Assembly: GCF_009764355.1 (NCBI RefSeq)
Contig: NZ_LNUA01000011.1
Location: forward strand, 213,702-277,701
Length of the DNA stretch: 64,000 nucleotides
Direction: 5' to 3'
Origin: Companilactobacillus bobalius
Lineage (GTDB): Bacteria; Bacillota; Bacilli; Lactobacillales; Lactobacillaceae
Shown one piece after another: positions 27,901 to 37,257 of the stretch. The notes under the pieces were generated by a model, which was not told the origin of the DNA, ran no database searches, and worked only from the letters and a program-made list of their open reading frames with translations. The number at the start of each line of letters is the position of its first letter. The first letter of the stretch is position 1. The translations under genes were made by a program, and so were the position numbers.

Positions 27901-27963
27901 GGTGTTGATTATCCTGGAAAATATACAAGTACAGTCACTTGGACAGCTACGGATAGTTTATAG
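24946..27963 (+). CDS. large adhesin-like surface protein with WxL-like C-terminus
   Basis: A 1005-residue secreted protein with a signal peptide (residues 1-36, ending FVKADS). From about residue 95 a segment starting VTVNSWQDFIDAANN, rich in N, S, T and G, has the look of a right-handed beta-helix or pectate-lyase-like adhesive domain. A cell-wall type Ig-like module follows (ELEGTGEPGTSLSWKI...VDSNGNWKI). The C-terminal 140 residues (DFGVIPAYTP..., NGWKLMARAS, ending TWTATDSL) are WxL-like with the first motif W-x-L intact. The start follows GAGGGGG. It probably binds peptidoglycan noncovalently and contacts host or neighbouring cells; the ligand is unknown. It is read from the promoter shared with the XRE regulator. 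Confidence 0.8.
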   Translation: MFFIKNLHRNKLNLFLIYLSIFLIGLITNTTFVKADSSDNEISQSLNLNSNLSDDSNDTGVSQPYKADFLNQINNSGEFSLKNKQINATLKNFRVQSISSVPVLDVKGSSVTVNSWQDFIDAANNTSVGEIIIGVDLKAADNKVSFQNDKVVAFNGHSIDMASRYLNTNNYQINFVDASINSTGSAMLRSSSNAGIIFSGIGSLTGSILDNNNIYTNLTFTNANYVTQNTSSTPTIRFRGSSGGDLSIKDSTITDSSRSFYYSSTSDSISKNININNSTVKSTYASGTSNYFISTSGTNTQTGMVLEMTNNSNVNVDKTNQGDFNAPIYLFGTNTKIILSTNSKFTVNNPNGAAITESGVGSIFDVSDEGTELNVSRSGTADYNNAVIRFAWTGEMTFDIKNHAKVSINQNGTVNTYGIRMYGGGNNISVSNGAEFDCINNSTSSGPGIGDNDGQGIYYAGGGNSNSFKLSGTDSQVLISANNGPAISSLSRIDMTAGDGTSFVARGYYPGNAIFYSANILNFNMGVPRYFDFMNTASIGTGIGGTLFNCSDTSQFNHGNIPLSVWLSTSNVQKSPTKSWKYVNATYSGVNFNKFTTTTSDADFKEFLVNNSGLSKLGRMTANTAPAQVKNAPDQPTNADSYVWVPTLMPAENNAYRPSYDNEVYAEVQLTYPDGTTKTATGTSVQNQKYYEYSTSTIDGAIKIPISNFGSSTKYLEPGTKIKILKLWRNDPDYNSVNAIKTDMSNTKYNQYKEQTVIDKTPPDPVVIKNNVKMISQWSKELEGTGEPGTSLSWKIIHHNGSADTVYSNATTVDSNGNWKINNISGIVNDDKIVIYLTDKNANTTPFSETVFHDATFLPATVVSVGGTNTLSLDVTQNLDFGVIPAYTPVIKSPASKKFNVTVNDDRDPSHVNGWKLMARASNFKSGQREISSDDLGLELNDNNNIINITNTDSLIREQQSTDDYRGSTILDLINGPQKIKLRSNGVDYPGKYTSTVTWTATDSL

Positions 27964-27999
27964 AATAATTAATATTAAAATTTGAAAAATATCTTAAAA

Positions 28000-28046
28000 A
28001 ATAGGTCCCGATATTCTCATTCTTTGAGTATCGGGGCCTATTTATT
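28000..28046 (+). terminator. terminator after the large adhesin gene
   Basis: AATAGGTCCCGATATTC pairs with GAGTATCGGGGCCTATTT; the T tract is short. Confidence 0.65.
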
Positions 28047-28195
28047 ATGTCTAAGCAAGGGAAACTTACCGACTTGGGTCGTAAATCGTATGTAATAGAG
28101 ACTTGTGCCTCAAAGCTACTCATTTTGTGGGCTTCTTTATTCTTGTGGGATGTGTTAGAGCCATTGAGAGAATTGAGAGATGATTTACCTTCCAC

Positions 28196-28275
28196 TTTTT
28201 TACCAATAAGACTAAGTTTAAAAATATCACTCATCTTCATATCTAGAGTATGGAAAATTTCAGCAAAATCATTCT
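28196..28275 (-). pseudogene. remnant of an XRE regulator, helix-turn-helix deleted
   Basis: The minus strand encodes LDMKMSDIFKLSLIGKK, matching LDMEMGDIFKHSLIDEK of the intact regulator at 24354. DNA identity is high across 28229-28262. The stretch that would encode the helix-turn-helix is missing, with the sequence jumping to the start-codon region. The frame runs on to about 28000 with unrelated residues. This marks a second, decayed copy of the regulator/surface-protein cassette. Confidence 0.65.
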
Positions 28276-28387
28276 ATGATTGGACTAAAAAAATATGTCA
28301 AATAACAGTCATTATTTTTAAAATGTGAGAAATATGCACATAACTGTTTTATAATACCTCATATATAGAAAAAAGGGGGATATTTCT

Positions 28388-30667
28388 TTGAAAAAATCAA
28401 GTTTTTTTCCTTTTTGGAGTATTATTCTTATATTTTTAATTCTTTCTTTTTCAGATTATCAAAAGATTTCGGCAGCCTCTTTGTTGCCTAATCCTGATAC
28501 GATTGTTGTACCTGATAGAAACCCTAGAGTTTCTTCTGGCTCTAACGGTAACGGTTCTTGGGGTCAACGATTAGATAACAATAATTCTCCTACATTGAAG
28601 AATCTAAATATATATTCTGTTAATGAGCCTATCGATAGTAAATATGCTTTTGCTCCTATTCTGACTTCAGATACAAAATATTACATTGTTAATTCGGACG
28701 GAAAGGAATCCTTATTGAAAGGTTCAAGAGTCCCTACCGTCAGAGGATCCGGGGGACCAGTGACATACCGTATATCTAATGTCGGGTATTATAAAGGACA
28801 GAGTGTGGATATCCTTACTTTATTTGCGGAGAATAAGAAGTTAAACGGAAACGTTAATGTATCAAATGCGACTCAACGTCTAACATTGGCACCTGTTGGT
28901 GATGATGCTAAATTTATGTACACGAATATTAATGCATCGGCACTTTCTTACATTAATAATAATGTTATGTATGTTAAATCTAATACAAAGGATTCCATGA
29001 AGAAAATTAGCGGAACTATGAATCATGGTAAATTATCTTATCCTAAGGCCGTTTATATGGATCCTGATGTTTTTCAAGGGAGAAGAGTACCTAATTCTGC
29101 GAGAACGGCATCTGGTAGTCAAGTCGGCACCGGCTATTCAGATCTCTATAATATAAATTCATATAATAAGGGAAGTCTTTTTATTACGGCTAATGAGCTC
29201 GGTGGATATGAGTATAAATATAATAATTTTTCGGAACTATATACATCTTCAAGTAGTAGTATGAATGTTACTTTTTATATGTTTGATGGGATTGCTTTTT
29301 ATAATGTTCAAACAACATCAGCATCTCCAATACTACTTGCTTCACCTGATGTAATTGGAACCACTAATGATAATTCTGATAAAGGAAATAAGATTAGTTG
29401 GAATGTTGTTCAGGCGTTTCCATCACAACCAAGTGATACTCATTTAGATAATTATGTTTTACATTTTAAGATACCAAGTGATTTAAATTCTAATGATGTT
29501 AGTTTAAAAATTAAAAATTCAGCTGGTACAGATGTTACTAGTGACTTTAATATAGAAAAGGACAATAACGGCAATTATACCGCTACTGCAAAAAGCTTAT
29601 CGGCTTTAGTTAATAAACAATATACATTTACATTTACTGGCAGAATAACGAAGGATCAGTTGGCAAATGAAAACTTTTTGAATAACTATTTGGATGCAAG
29701 TAGTAATGATCCTCACTACATTAAAATGAACGGTGAGGCCTATTCTACATATGGTTTAAAAGGGAACAATTATGTCACCAAAAATGATGATGGATCAGCG
29801 ACATCATCGGCTAATTCTAAAATGGTTATCAATAGTTATAAAGTCGAACCAGAACTTAGTGGATCAATGACTGGAGGAACATATCATGTAGATAATAAGG
29901 TTTCATTTTCCTGGATAGCACAAAATGGAAATTCAGATGCTAAATGGGGAGCTTTAGTATTTAAGATCAATATTCCTGAAGGTCTAAATATTGATCTTAG
30001 TTCGTTGAAGCTTAAGTTTGGAAGCAAAGCAGCGTATTCGGTTCTAAAATCTAACTATGATTACGACACTTCTAGCAGATTACTGACAGTTCGCTCAAAC
30101 GATAATTTGTATATTAGTACAGGAGCAGAAACGTTGACTTATGACACAACAATTGATATTGCTGTCAGAGGTAGAACTGTTTCAAAAACAAATACAAGTG
30201 TCACTGGTACAGATATGAATGCTTTTTCTAAACCTGGTGATGCTAAGCCAACGATTTCAACTGATATCTCTTCTACTTCATTTAATGTAGAATCGGATAA
30301 CTTTCCGAGTAGTTCATCTTTTGATAAGAATTTTAAAAATACTACGGAGAGTTCTAGAGGTGATAGTAAAAATAAAATAAATGATGTATTGAATTTCACC
30401 TTAACTGCTCAGAATAAAGGCAATGTAAAAAAAGTTAGTGAACTTAATTTCATAAATTATATGAATGATCCATACTATCAAGTATTTGTTTCATACGATC
30501 CTTCAGAGAGTTGATAGTGCAGGATTTAATAAGTTAGGAAACAATGCTCTTATTGAGTTTATAGGACCAGGAAAATGGTTGATGAATGCAAATGGTTATG
30601 GCCTTAAGTCAGGTGTCTATTCTGGAAAATAACGTGGAGCGCTATTGATGGAATTTCCAATAATTAA
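28388..30667 (+). pseudogene. WxL-like surface protein gene, truncated and frameshifted at its 3' end
   Basis: From a TTG start eight bases after GGGGG, a 708-residue frame encodes a signal peptide, a lectin-like N-terminal region and two DUF11-like repeats (KVSFSWIAQNGNSDAKWGALVFKINIPEGL and KINDVLNFTLTAQNKGN). It stops at 30514 in VSYDPSES. Immediately downstream another frame reads DSAGFNKLGNNALIEFIGPGKWLM and YGLKSGVYSGK, and a further one ITWSAIDGISNN before TAA at 30667. These are the end of a WxL-like domain. The central part of that domain seems deleted, and at least two frame changes separate the pieces. The 708-residue product may still be made and secreted but would lack its wall anchor. 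Confidence 0.75.
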
Positions 30668-30782
30668 TTAAGTAGATTTAAAAATGTTATAAAAACATAT
30701 AGGTAGGTAATAGAATTATTTTGACAGTAAAATTAAAATAAGGATGTTACAGGTATTGAGAGTCTGGAAGAAATTACAAATA

Positions 30783-30826
30783 AAAGAAGATTCGGAAATT
30801 GATTTGATTTCTGAATCTTCTTTTTT
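30783..30826 (+). terminator. terminator past the decayed surface-protein gene
   Basis: AAAGAAGATTCGGAAAT / ATTTCTGAATCTTCTTT stem followed by T residues. The stretch 30668-30782 before it is AT-rich with no gene seen. Confidence 0.8.
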
Positions 30827-30994
30827 GTGTACATGAATTTAAAATGTCTTTGTTAGTTATTGAAAATTAGAAATAGAGTTGTTTTCAATAGAAGAGAAAG
30901 TTATTCTTTAAGAAACTGATGAACTTACTTTTTCAAGTTAATAAAAATAAGTGATTTTCTAATTTTAAAATGTTGATATATCAGTCTTTTCTTA

Positions 30995-31022
30995 GTGTTC
31001 CCCATATACATGGGGATCTTCA
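30995..31022. repeat. solitary CRISPR-repeat-like sequence
   Basis: A 28-base unit beginning GTGTTCCCCATATACATGG and continuing GGATCTTCA resembles type I-E repeats of lactobacilli, which commonly read G-T-x-T-TCCCC...GGGG-x-GATCC. Only one unit exists here, with no neighbouring spacer, second repeat or cas gene. It may be a relic or a chance palindrome (CCCCATATACATGGGG). Confidence 0.3.
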
Positions 31023-31025
31023 ATT

Positions 31026-31080
31026 AAAAAAAGATGCCTATGTCAAAACACTGAATGCTTTGATATGGGCGTCTTTTATT
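31026..31080 (-). terminator. terminator of the YitT-like gene
   Basis: On the minus strand AAAAGACGCCCATATCAAA pairs with TTTGACATAGGCATCTTTT, followed by T residues. Confidence 0.8.
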
Positions 31081-31675
31081 GTGTAATGTGTCGTTGATGG
31101 AAAATACCGAAACCTTTAATTGCGAGGCTAGAGATACCAACTGACATGACAGCTAGTAGGAAGGAAATTAAATCGTTTAAAGCAAAGTTTCCTAAACAAA
31201 CTAATCCATCAATAATGAATAAACTAATATATTTATCAACACCGAAATTCTTGTGGATGATCATTGGAGGAACTGTTGTCCCACCACTAGACATGTTGAG
31301 AGTATAAAGGATAGCTAAACCAATTCCAAAAATGATACTTCCTACTATAATAGAGATTACTCGATTATTAGGAATCAAATTGTAAACAGGTGTGATATAT
31401 AACAAGAGGGGAAGCATGAAACTTCCGATTGCTAATTTAACGGTAGTTTGTCGATCTAAATGTATGTAAGCCAGTACTAACATCACAATATTTATGAAAA
31501 GAACCGAGATGAATGTTGGGATTTTCCACCCTGCCTGTAGCAAAATAGCGATACCTGTAGCACCGCCAGCCGCTATACTATGCGGTTCGAAGAACATATT
31601 AAGACTAAATGCGATAAGTTCCAAAGCAACTAACATTATTAGTAGTTTTGCGGACGTTCTCTTTTTATTCTTCAT
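31076..31675 (-). CDS. YitT-family membrane protein, short form
   Basis: A 199-residue polytopic protein. EPHSIAAGGATGIAILLQ near the N-terminus and GGTTVPPMIIHKNFGVDKY in the middle match the YitT/DUF161 membrane domain. Typical YitT proteins are about 280 residues with a cytoplasmic DUF2179 domain, absent here. The start has only a poor ribosome site. Function unknown. It is transcribed alone. Confidence 0.75.
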   Translation of the reverse strand: MKNKKRTSAKLLIMLVALELIAFSLNMFFEPHSIAAGGATGIAILLQAGWKIPTFISVLFINIVMLVLAYIHLDRQTTVKLAIGSFMLPLLLYITPVYNLIPNNRVISIIVGSIIFGIGLAILYTLNMSSGGTTVPPMIIHKNFGVDKYISLFIIDGLVCLGNFALNDLISFLLAVMSVGISSLAIKGFGIFHQRHITQ

Positions 31676-31891
31676 ATATGTACTATATCATGAAGATAGA
31701 GCCATTAGCAATAAAAGTACTCAATACCTAAAAAATAAAATAAATAATTATATTTCATAAGTATTACTAAAATTACATTCTGGCCTTAAATTGTAACTTT
31801 GTGGTTGCTGTCATGTAATACTGGGCTGTTAGTATAGCACCATAGCAAATGAGAGCTAAACAAATTTAAAAATTAAGGATGTAATTAATTC

Positions 31892-32641
31892 ATGAAAAAA
31901 GTTTTATCTATCGCTTTATTAAGTACAGTAGTATTAGCAGGAGTATTCACTTCAACAAATACTGCTCAAGCCGCAGTTTCAACTGGTAACAACCAAGTTA
32001 AAGTTGAAAAGGGTGACTCTTATAAGAACATTGCTGAAGCTAACGGAATTAGTATTTCCGCACTTGAACAAGCAAACGGCCGTGAAGTTGGCGGATTTGA
32101 CTTGATTTTCCCAGGAGATGTTATTACATTACCTGGTTCAACAGCAACAACTACAACTGATAATACAAATACACAAGCATCACAAAATGTATTACCAACA
32201 ACACAAACATCAACAGATACTACTACACAAGCATCAAATGATACACAAAATACTGATACTACAACAACACAAGATACAAGTGCTCAACAAGCAACTACAC
32301 AAAACACAACGGATAGTTCACAAGCTACAACACAAGCTGCTTCTACACAAACAACAAGTACAACATCATCAACAGCTAGTGGTACATTTAAAATTAGTTT
32401 CTATGATCCATCTGTTTTAGGTTCAAATATGGGTTACGGTGGTGTCGCTGCTAATCTTTTAGTATTCCCTAAGGGTACACAATTAAAGATTACTTTAGCA
32501 GACGGAACAGTATTGTACAGAACTGTAAATGATACAGGAACATTCGCTAATTCAAACTCACAACAATTAGATGTTGCTATGCCTAGTTCATCAATTCCTT
32601 CATATGGTGTAACTACAGCTTCAGTTGAAGTAATTTCTTAA
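31892..32641 (+). CDS. secreted LysM protein with C-terminal 3D/RlpA-like domain
   Basis: A 249-residue secreted protein. The signal peptide (MKKVLSIALLSTVVLAGVF...AQA) is followed by a LysM domain (VKVEKGDSYKNIAEANGISISALEQANG...IFPGDVITLP) that binds peptidoglycan. A Thr/Gln/Ser-rich linker spans about residues 85-160. The C-terminal FKISFYDPSVLGSNMGYGGVAAN...VNDTGTFANSNSQQLDVAM looks like a 3D or double-psi beta-barrel domain as found in resuscitation-factor and lytic-transglycosylase-like proteins. Such proteins are common abundant extracellular proteins of lactobacilli. Peptidoglycan turnover is likely, but activity is not assured. Confidence 0.85.
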   Translation: MKKVLSIALLSTVVLAGVFTSTNTAQAAVSTGNNQVKVEKGDSYKNIAEANGISISALEQANGREVGGFDLIFPGDVITLPGSTATTTTDNTNTQASQNVLPTTQTSTDTTTQASNDTQNTDTTTTQDTSAQQATTQNTTDSSQATTQAASTQTTSTTSSTASGTFKISFYDPSVLGSNMGYGGVAANLLVFPKGTQLKITLADGTVLYRTVNDTGTFANSNSQQLDVAMPSSSIPSYGVTTASVEVIS

Positions 32642-32669
32642 TTACTAAAAAATATAAAGACAATTGCAG

Positions 32670-32702
32670 AAGTCTCTCTATTAATTTAGAGGGACTTTTT
32701 TA
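32670..32702 (+). terminator. terminator after the LysM gene
   Basis: AAGTCTCTCTA / TAGAGGGACTT stem with T tract. From here to the promoter at 32920 the DNA is AT-rich; only a small hairpin GGCATTT/AAATGCC near 32831-32848 is visible. Confidence 0.8.
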
Positions 32703-32919
32703 ATAAATGTTTAATTTTTCTAATATTATTTAGTGTTAGAAAATAAATTTATAATTTTTTTATTCTTAAAAAAATATAGTTTATTCGTTATAAAAGTTGT
32801 CACGGTAGACTTGATCAAAGGTTGTAAAACGGGCATTTTACTAAATGCCATGTTATAAATGACACTTGGCATGAAAACATAAAATTAGAAAATTAACTGA
32901 AAAAACTTATTTTTATTGA

Positions 32920-32948
32920 TTGACAATTTAAAAATTAGATTGTATTAT
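32920..32948 (+). promoter_or_regulatory. promoter of the methionine uptake operon
   Basis: TTGACA at 32920-32925, 17 bases, TATTAT at 32943-32948, a near-consensus sigma-A promoter in front of the T-box leader. Confidence 0.85.
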
Positions 32949-32979
32949 CAAATCATCAATTAACAAAAGACATTTATTA

Positions 32980-33258
32980 AACAAAGTGATCGGGGGAAGT
33001 AATTCAACCTCGTTAGTACAGAAAACCTCTATTTGCTGAGATGAGGGCGACGACTTGAATGAAAATGACCCGTGATTGGTGCGCTGAATCCTTTCGGATA
33101 AAGATGCAATGGTTGGTACCCTTTACAGTACACGCGTATAGAAATTTTGTACGTTGTTAAGGGGATAAGTGTAAATTTATTCCGAATTAGAATGGTACCG
33201 CGCAATAGCCGCTTCTAAACATGAACATAGTCTGTTCATGTTTGGAAGTGGCTTTTTT
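32980..33258 (+). promoter_or_regulatory. methionine T-box leader 1
   Basis: The antiterminator T-box sequence AATGGTACCGCG lies at 33191-33202. It is followed by a strong terminator (AGCCGCTTCTAAACATGAAC with GTTCATGTTTGGAAGTGGCT, then T residues). In the stem I specifier region the sequence GAAAATGACC places ATG at 33065-33067 as methionine specifier. Uncharged tRNA-Met would bind and allow read-through into metQ. The downstream genes agree with this assignment, and the same motif recurs in the second leader. Confidence 0.92.
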
Positions 33259-33309
33259 GTTTTTATAGATATTTTTGGTTAGTTAAGAAACAAGTAAGGT
33301 GGGAAAAAA

Positions 33310-34128
33310 ATGAGTAAATTTAAGAATTTGGGTAAGGTAATCCTATTAGCTTTTACAGCATTATTTATTTTCGTATTAGCTGGTTGTGGTAACCAAAATA
33401 AGGAACAAACAGTTAAAGTCGGAATCAATCCTTCAGATGCTGCAATTTGGAAAGTGGTAAAGAAAAATGTAAAGAGTGAAGGTATCAACTTAAAGGTCGT
33501 TGAGTTTAATGATTACAATCAACCTAACACGGCTTTGGTCCAAGGGGAAGTTGATATCAACGCTTACCAACACACATTCTTCTTAAATTCATGGAATAAA
33601 GCACATCATTCAGATCTAGTATCAATTGGTAAAACAGTTATTCAACCAATGTCTCTATATTCACACAAGATCACAAAGCTTAGTCAATTGAAGAACGGTG
33701 CTAAGATCGCCATTCCTAACGATGCTTCTAATGAAGCCCGTGCATTACAATTGCTAGAAGCTAATGGACTTTTGAAACTTGATAGTGGTGTTAAATTACC
33801 ATCAACAAAGAACATCAAAGAAAACAAATTGAATTTGAAGTTCACAACACTTGATGCTGCACAAACAGCTCGTTCATTGGATGATGTTGATGCCGCAATC
33901 GTTAATGGTAATGTTGCTAGTGATGCCAAACTTGATCCATCAAAGGCTGTTGTAACTGAAAAAGTTAATAAGAAGTCACAACCTTGGATCAATATCATTG
34001 TTACTCAAAAGAAGAACAAGGATAACAAGACTTACAAGAAAGTCGTTAAAGCATTCCAAACGAAATCAGTTGCTAAAGAAATCAAGAAGGTTTACGGCGA
34101 AAGTGCTGTACCAGCTTGGAATAAGTAA
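33310..34128 (+). CDS. metQ: methionine ABC transporter substrate-binding lipoprotein
   Basis: A 272-residue NLPA/MetQ-family lipoprotein with signal peptide and lipobox LAGC around residues 20-24. Family features are VKVGINPSDAAIWKVV, the block VVEFNDYNQPNTALVQGEVDINAYQHTFFL and AIPNDASNEARALQLLEANGL. It should capture L- or D-methionine outside and deliver it to MetNI. It is the first gene after a Met T-box. A second paralogue ends the same operon at 37555, with similar but clearly distinct sequence, so the two may differ in ligand preference. Confidence 0.92.
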   Translation: MSKFKNLGKVILLAFTALFIFVLAGCGNQNKEQTVKVGINPSDAAIWKVVKKNVKSEGINLKVVEFNDYNQPNTALVQGEVDINAYQHTFFLNSWNKAHHSDLVSIGKTVIQPMSLYSHKITKLSQLKNGAKIAIPNDASNEARALQLLEANGLLKLDSGVKLPSTKNIKENKLNLKFTTLDAAQTARSLDDVDAAIVNGNVASDAKLDPSKAVVTEKVNKKSQPWINIIVTQKKNKDNKTYKKVVKAFQTKSVAKEIKKVYGESAVPAWNK

Positions 34129-34158
34129 AATGTTTTAAAAATTTGAGGAGGTTTTCAT

Positions 34159-35493
34159 ATGTCAAAATTATCAGATCCATTAATTCAGAAGTCGATTGAA
34201 GATTTAAAGCAATATATCGCACTACCATCCGTTTCAGCAAAGAATCAATCTATTACTGAGACAGCCGAATTCCTTAAGAATTTACTACAAGACTTTGGAG
34301 CAGATGCAACAGTTTGGGATGAATATGAATATCCAGTTGTTTTCGCCGAAATTAAACCTAAGAAGCCAAGTGATACCACAATTCTTATTTACAATCATTA
34401 CGATGTTCAACCGGAAGAACCAGTAGAACTTTGGAATTCAGATCCGTTTGAATTAAAGATCACTGATGACAAGTTCATTGGACGTGGAGTTTCTGATTGT
34501 AAAGCTGATTTGATCAGTCGAATTACTGCTTTGAAGATTTATCGTCAAGAACATGGTGATTTACCTTGCAACATTAAGTTCTTAGTTGAAGGACAAGAAG
34601 AAGTTGCTAGTCGTCACTTAGAAGACTATTTGAAGAAATATTCAGACAAACTATCTGCTGATTTGATAATTTGGGAATCAGGATACAAGAATGAAAAAGA
34701 ACAATTTAATTTCACTGGTGGTAATAAAGGGGTTCTATGTTTTGAATTAGAAGCTACTTCTGCCAATATTGATCTTCATTCATCATTTGCCGCTGTAGTT
34801 GATTCAGCTACATGGAGATTAGCTCAAGCATTAGATGCTTTGAGAACTCCAGAAGGTGATATTAAGATTCCTGGTTTCTACGATGATGTTGTTGAACCTT
34901 CTCAAAGAGAAATTGATTTAGTTAATAAAGCTACTACACCTGATTTGAAATCTAAGTGGGACTTACAAGTACCATTATTGAAGAACAAATCAGTTAATTA
35001 CAATTTGACATTTAATCCTACTATTAATATAGAAGGAATTAGCAGTGGCTGGGAAGGCGAAGGAGTAAAAACTGTTACTCCTAAAGCTGCCAAGGCTAAA
35101 TTGGAATTCAGATTGGTACCTAATCAAGATCCACATGATCTTTTTGATAAGTTAACTAAATATTTGAATGATCAAGGTTTTAAAGATATTAAAGTTAAAT
35201 ATCTATTGGGTGAAAAAGGCTATCGTTGGGATCTAGACAGTCCAATTGTTAATAAGTTAATTGGAACTGCTGAAGACTTCTTTGGAGGGGCTGATAAGGT
35301 TGAAGCATTACCATCAAGTCCTGGTACTGGTCCAATGTACTTATTAAATGAATATACTCACGCTTCAATTGTTTCAACTGGTGTAAGTTATTCTAAGGCT
35401 GGCAATCATGCCCCTAACGAAAATATTAGAATTAAAGATTACCTAGACTTCATTGATTTCTTTGATCAATTCTTAGGTAAATTAAGGGAGTAA
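34159..35493 (+). CDS. M20-family metallopeptidase (dipeptidase-like)
   Basis: A 444-residue di-zinc peptidase of the ArgE/DapE/carnosinase group. Metal ligands are visible in [31 protein letters not shown], and [13 protein letters not shown] with the catalytic glutamate. A dimerisation domain follows LDLHSSFA-like sequence ([23 protein letters not shown]), and a C-terminal histidine is in NHAPNENI. Its place between metQ and metN, under a Met T-box, implies it releases methionine from a dipeptide or N-acyl derivative. That substrate is inference. The start follows GAGGAGG and it lies eight bases before metN. Confidence 0.85.
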   Translation: MSKLSDPLIQKSIEDLKQYIALPSVSAKNQSITETAEFLKNLLQDFGADATVWDEYEYPVVFAEIKPKKPSDTTILIYNHYDVQPEEPVELWNSDPFELKITDDKFIGRGVSDCKADLISRITALKIYRQEHGDLPCNIKFLVEGQEEVASRHLEDYLKKYSDKLSADLIIWESGYKNEKEQFNFTGGNKGVLCFELEATSANIDLHSSFAAVVDSATWRLAQALDALRTPEGDIKIPGFYDDVVEPSQREIDLVNKATTPDLKSKWDLQVPLLKNKSVNYNLTFNPTINIEGISSGWEGEGVKTVTPKAAKAKLEFRLVPNQDPHDLFDKLTKYLNDQGFKDIKVKYLLGEKGYRWDLDSPIVNKLIGTAEDFFGGADKVEALPSSPGTGPMYLLNEYTHASIVSTGVSYSKAGNHAPNENIRIKDYLDFIDFFDQFLGKLRE

Positions 35494-35500
35494 TTATTAT

Positions 35501-36559
35501 ATGGCAGAACAAAATGGGATAATTCAGCTAAAAGATATTGATGTTACTTTTCATAATGAAGGCAAAACAATTGAAGCTGTGAAAGACGTTTCGATTAACG
35601 TTAACAAAGGTGATGTGTTTGGTGTTATTGGATACTCTGGTGCCGGAAAAAGTACTTTGGTTCGTGTAATTAATTTATTACAAAAACCAACTTCAGGAAC
35701 AGTTGTAGTTAATGACCAAAACTTAACACAATTGAGTGCTAAGGATTTACGTAAGGCACGTCGTAATATTGGAATGATTTTCCAACACTTTAATTTGATG
35801 AATTCATTAACTGTTTATGGAAATGTTGATTTTCCATTACGTGATTCAGGACTAAGTAAAGCTGAACGTAAACAAAAAATTGATAAATTATTGGATATTG
35901 TTGGTCTATCTGATCGTGCTAAGAACTATCCATCACAGCTATCAGGTGGTCAAAAACAACGTGTTGCGATTGCTCGTGCTTTAGCAAATGATCCCGAAAT
36001 TTTGATTTCAGATGAAGCTACTAGTGCTCTAGATCCAAAAACTACCACTGAAATTTTGAATCTACTAGGACGTTTGAATGAAGAATTAGGTATCACAATC
36101 GTTATCATCACACATGAAATGGATGCTATCAAACAAGTATGTAATCGTGTTGCAGTTATGGAAAATGGTGAATTGATTGAAGAAGGCAGTTTGCTATCAA
36201 TCTTCGGTAACCCTAAGCAACAACTTACAAAAGATTTTGTTAATACATCTACTCATATTGGTTCAGTTCTTGATGAAATTAGAGATAGTGGAATTGTTGA
36301 TAAACTTTCCGGTCGTCTGATCGAATTGAATTATATCGGTGATTCAACTAATGAACCAATTGTTGTTGAACTTTATAAACGTTTCCAAGTTGAAGCTAAC
36401 ATTCTTTTCAGTAATATTGAAAGATTACAAAGTACCACAGTTGGAATTATGTTATTCGCTTTGACAGGAGACGATGACAAAGTTGAACAAGCTATTCAAT
36501 ACTTAAATAGTTTAAAAGTTAATGTTAAAGAAATATCTTTAAAGAAAGAGGGCGAATAA
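35501..36559 (+). CDS. metN: methionine ABC transporter ATP-binding protein
   Basis: A 352-residue ABC ATPase with Walker [11 protein letters not shown], signature [16 protein letters not shown], Walker [15 protein letters not shown] and the switch histidine in VIITHEMD. The C-terminal 90 residues form a NIL/ACT-like domain (from [23 protein letters not shown]) that in Escherichia coli MetN binds methionine and causes transinhibition. It energises uptake with MetI and the MetQ lipoproteins. It is part of the T-box operon, four bases before metI. Confidence 0.95.
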   Translation: MAEQNGIIQLKDIDVTFHNEGKTIEAVKDVSINVNKGDVFGVIGYSGAGKSTLVRVINLLQKPTSGTVVVNDQNLTQLSAKDLRKARRNIGMIFQHFNLMNSLTVYGNVDFPLRDSGLSKAERKQKIDKLLDIVGLSDRAKNYPSQLSGGQKQRVAIARALANDPEILISDEATSALDPKTTTEILNLLGRLNEELGITIVIITHEMDAIKQVCNRVAVMENGELIEEGSLLSIFGNPKQQLTKDFVNTSTHIGSVLDEIRDSGIVDKLSGRLIELNYIGDSTNEPIVVELYKRFQVEANILFSNIERLQSTTVGIMLFALTGDDDKVEQAIQYLNSLKVNVKEISLKKEGE

Positions 36560-36562
36560 TTC

Positions 36563-37252
36563 ATGGCAGATTTAGTAAATAAATTTCTTCCTAACGTTGT
36601 AGCTAATTGGGAAGGTGACAATGGTTTCGTAATAGCCATTTGGCAAACACTTTATATGACATTTGTCAGTGCATTATTTGCTGGAATTATCGGAATTATC
36701 TTAGGAATTCTGCTAGTTGTAACAGCTGATGATGGAATTACTCCACATAAGACTTTTTATACTTGCTTAGACAAGTTGGTTAACCTATTCAGATCAATAC
36801 CATTTATTATTCTATTGGCTGTTATTGGACCATTTACAAAGTTGATTGTTGGTCAAACAATTGGACCTACTGGTGCTTTAGTACCGTTAGTTATCGGAAC
36901 AGCACCATTCTTTGCTAGACAAGTTCAATTAGCTCTAGTTGAAGTTGATCACGGTGTGATTGAAGCTGCTGAAGCAATCGGTCTTTCACCAATTAAAATT
37001 ATTTTTAGAGTTTACTTGCGCGAAGGTCTACCAGAATTGATCCGTTCAGGAACTCTAACAATTATCAGTTTGATTGGTTTAACTGCCATGGCCGGTGCTG
37101 TTGGTGGTGGTGGTCTTGGTAACATGGCCATTTCTGTCGGTTATCAAAGATTTGAAAATGATGTAACTATTGTATCTATGTTATTTATCTTAGTTTTAGT
37201 GTTTGTTATTCAAGGACTTGGCGATTTTGCCGTCCGTAAACTTGAACATTAG
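36563..37252 (+). CDS. metI: methionine ABC transporter permease
   Basis: A 229-residue permease with about five membrane helices. The EAA loop contacting MetN reads VIEAAEAIGLSPIKIIFRVYLREGLPELIRSGTL, and LTAMAGAVGGGGLGNMAISVGYQ is typical of MetI. It ends six bases before the second T-box leader, so read-through from this operon is the probable source of the downstream metQ transcript. Confidence 0.95.
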   Translation: MADLVNKFLPNVVANWEGDNGFVIAIWQTLYMTFVSALFAGIIGIILGILLVVTADDGITPHKTFYTCLDKLVNLFRSIPFIILLAVIGPFTKLIVGQTIGPTGALVPLVIGTAPFFARQVQLALVEVDHGVIEAAEAIGLSPIKIIFRVYLREGLPELIRSGTLTIISLIGLTAMAGAVGGGGLGNMAISVGYQRFENDVTIVSMLFILVLVFVIQGLGDFAVRKLEH

Positions 37253-37257
37253 ATAAC

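Noticed and set aside
32118..32370. CRISPR or tandem repeat in the ACACAA-rich stretch of the LysM gene
   Set aside because: The repetition is codon-level (Thr/Gln/Ser linker) with no fixed unit or spacer.
32118..32420. 100-codon His/Gln-rich frame inside the LysM gene
   Set aside because: It is the shifted reading of the ACA/CAA-rich linker of the LysM protein, not a gene.
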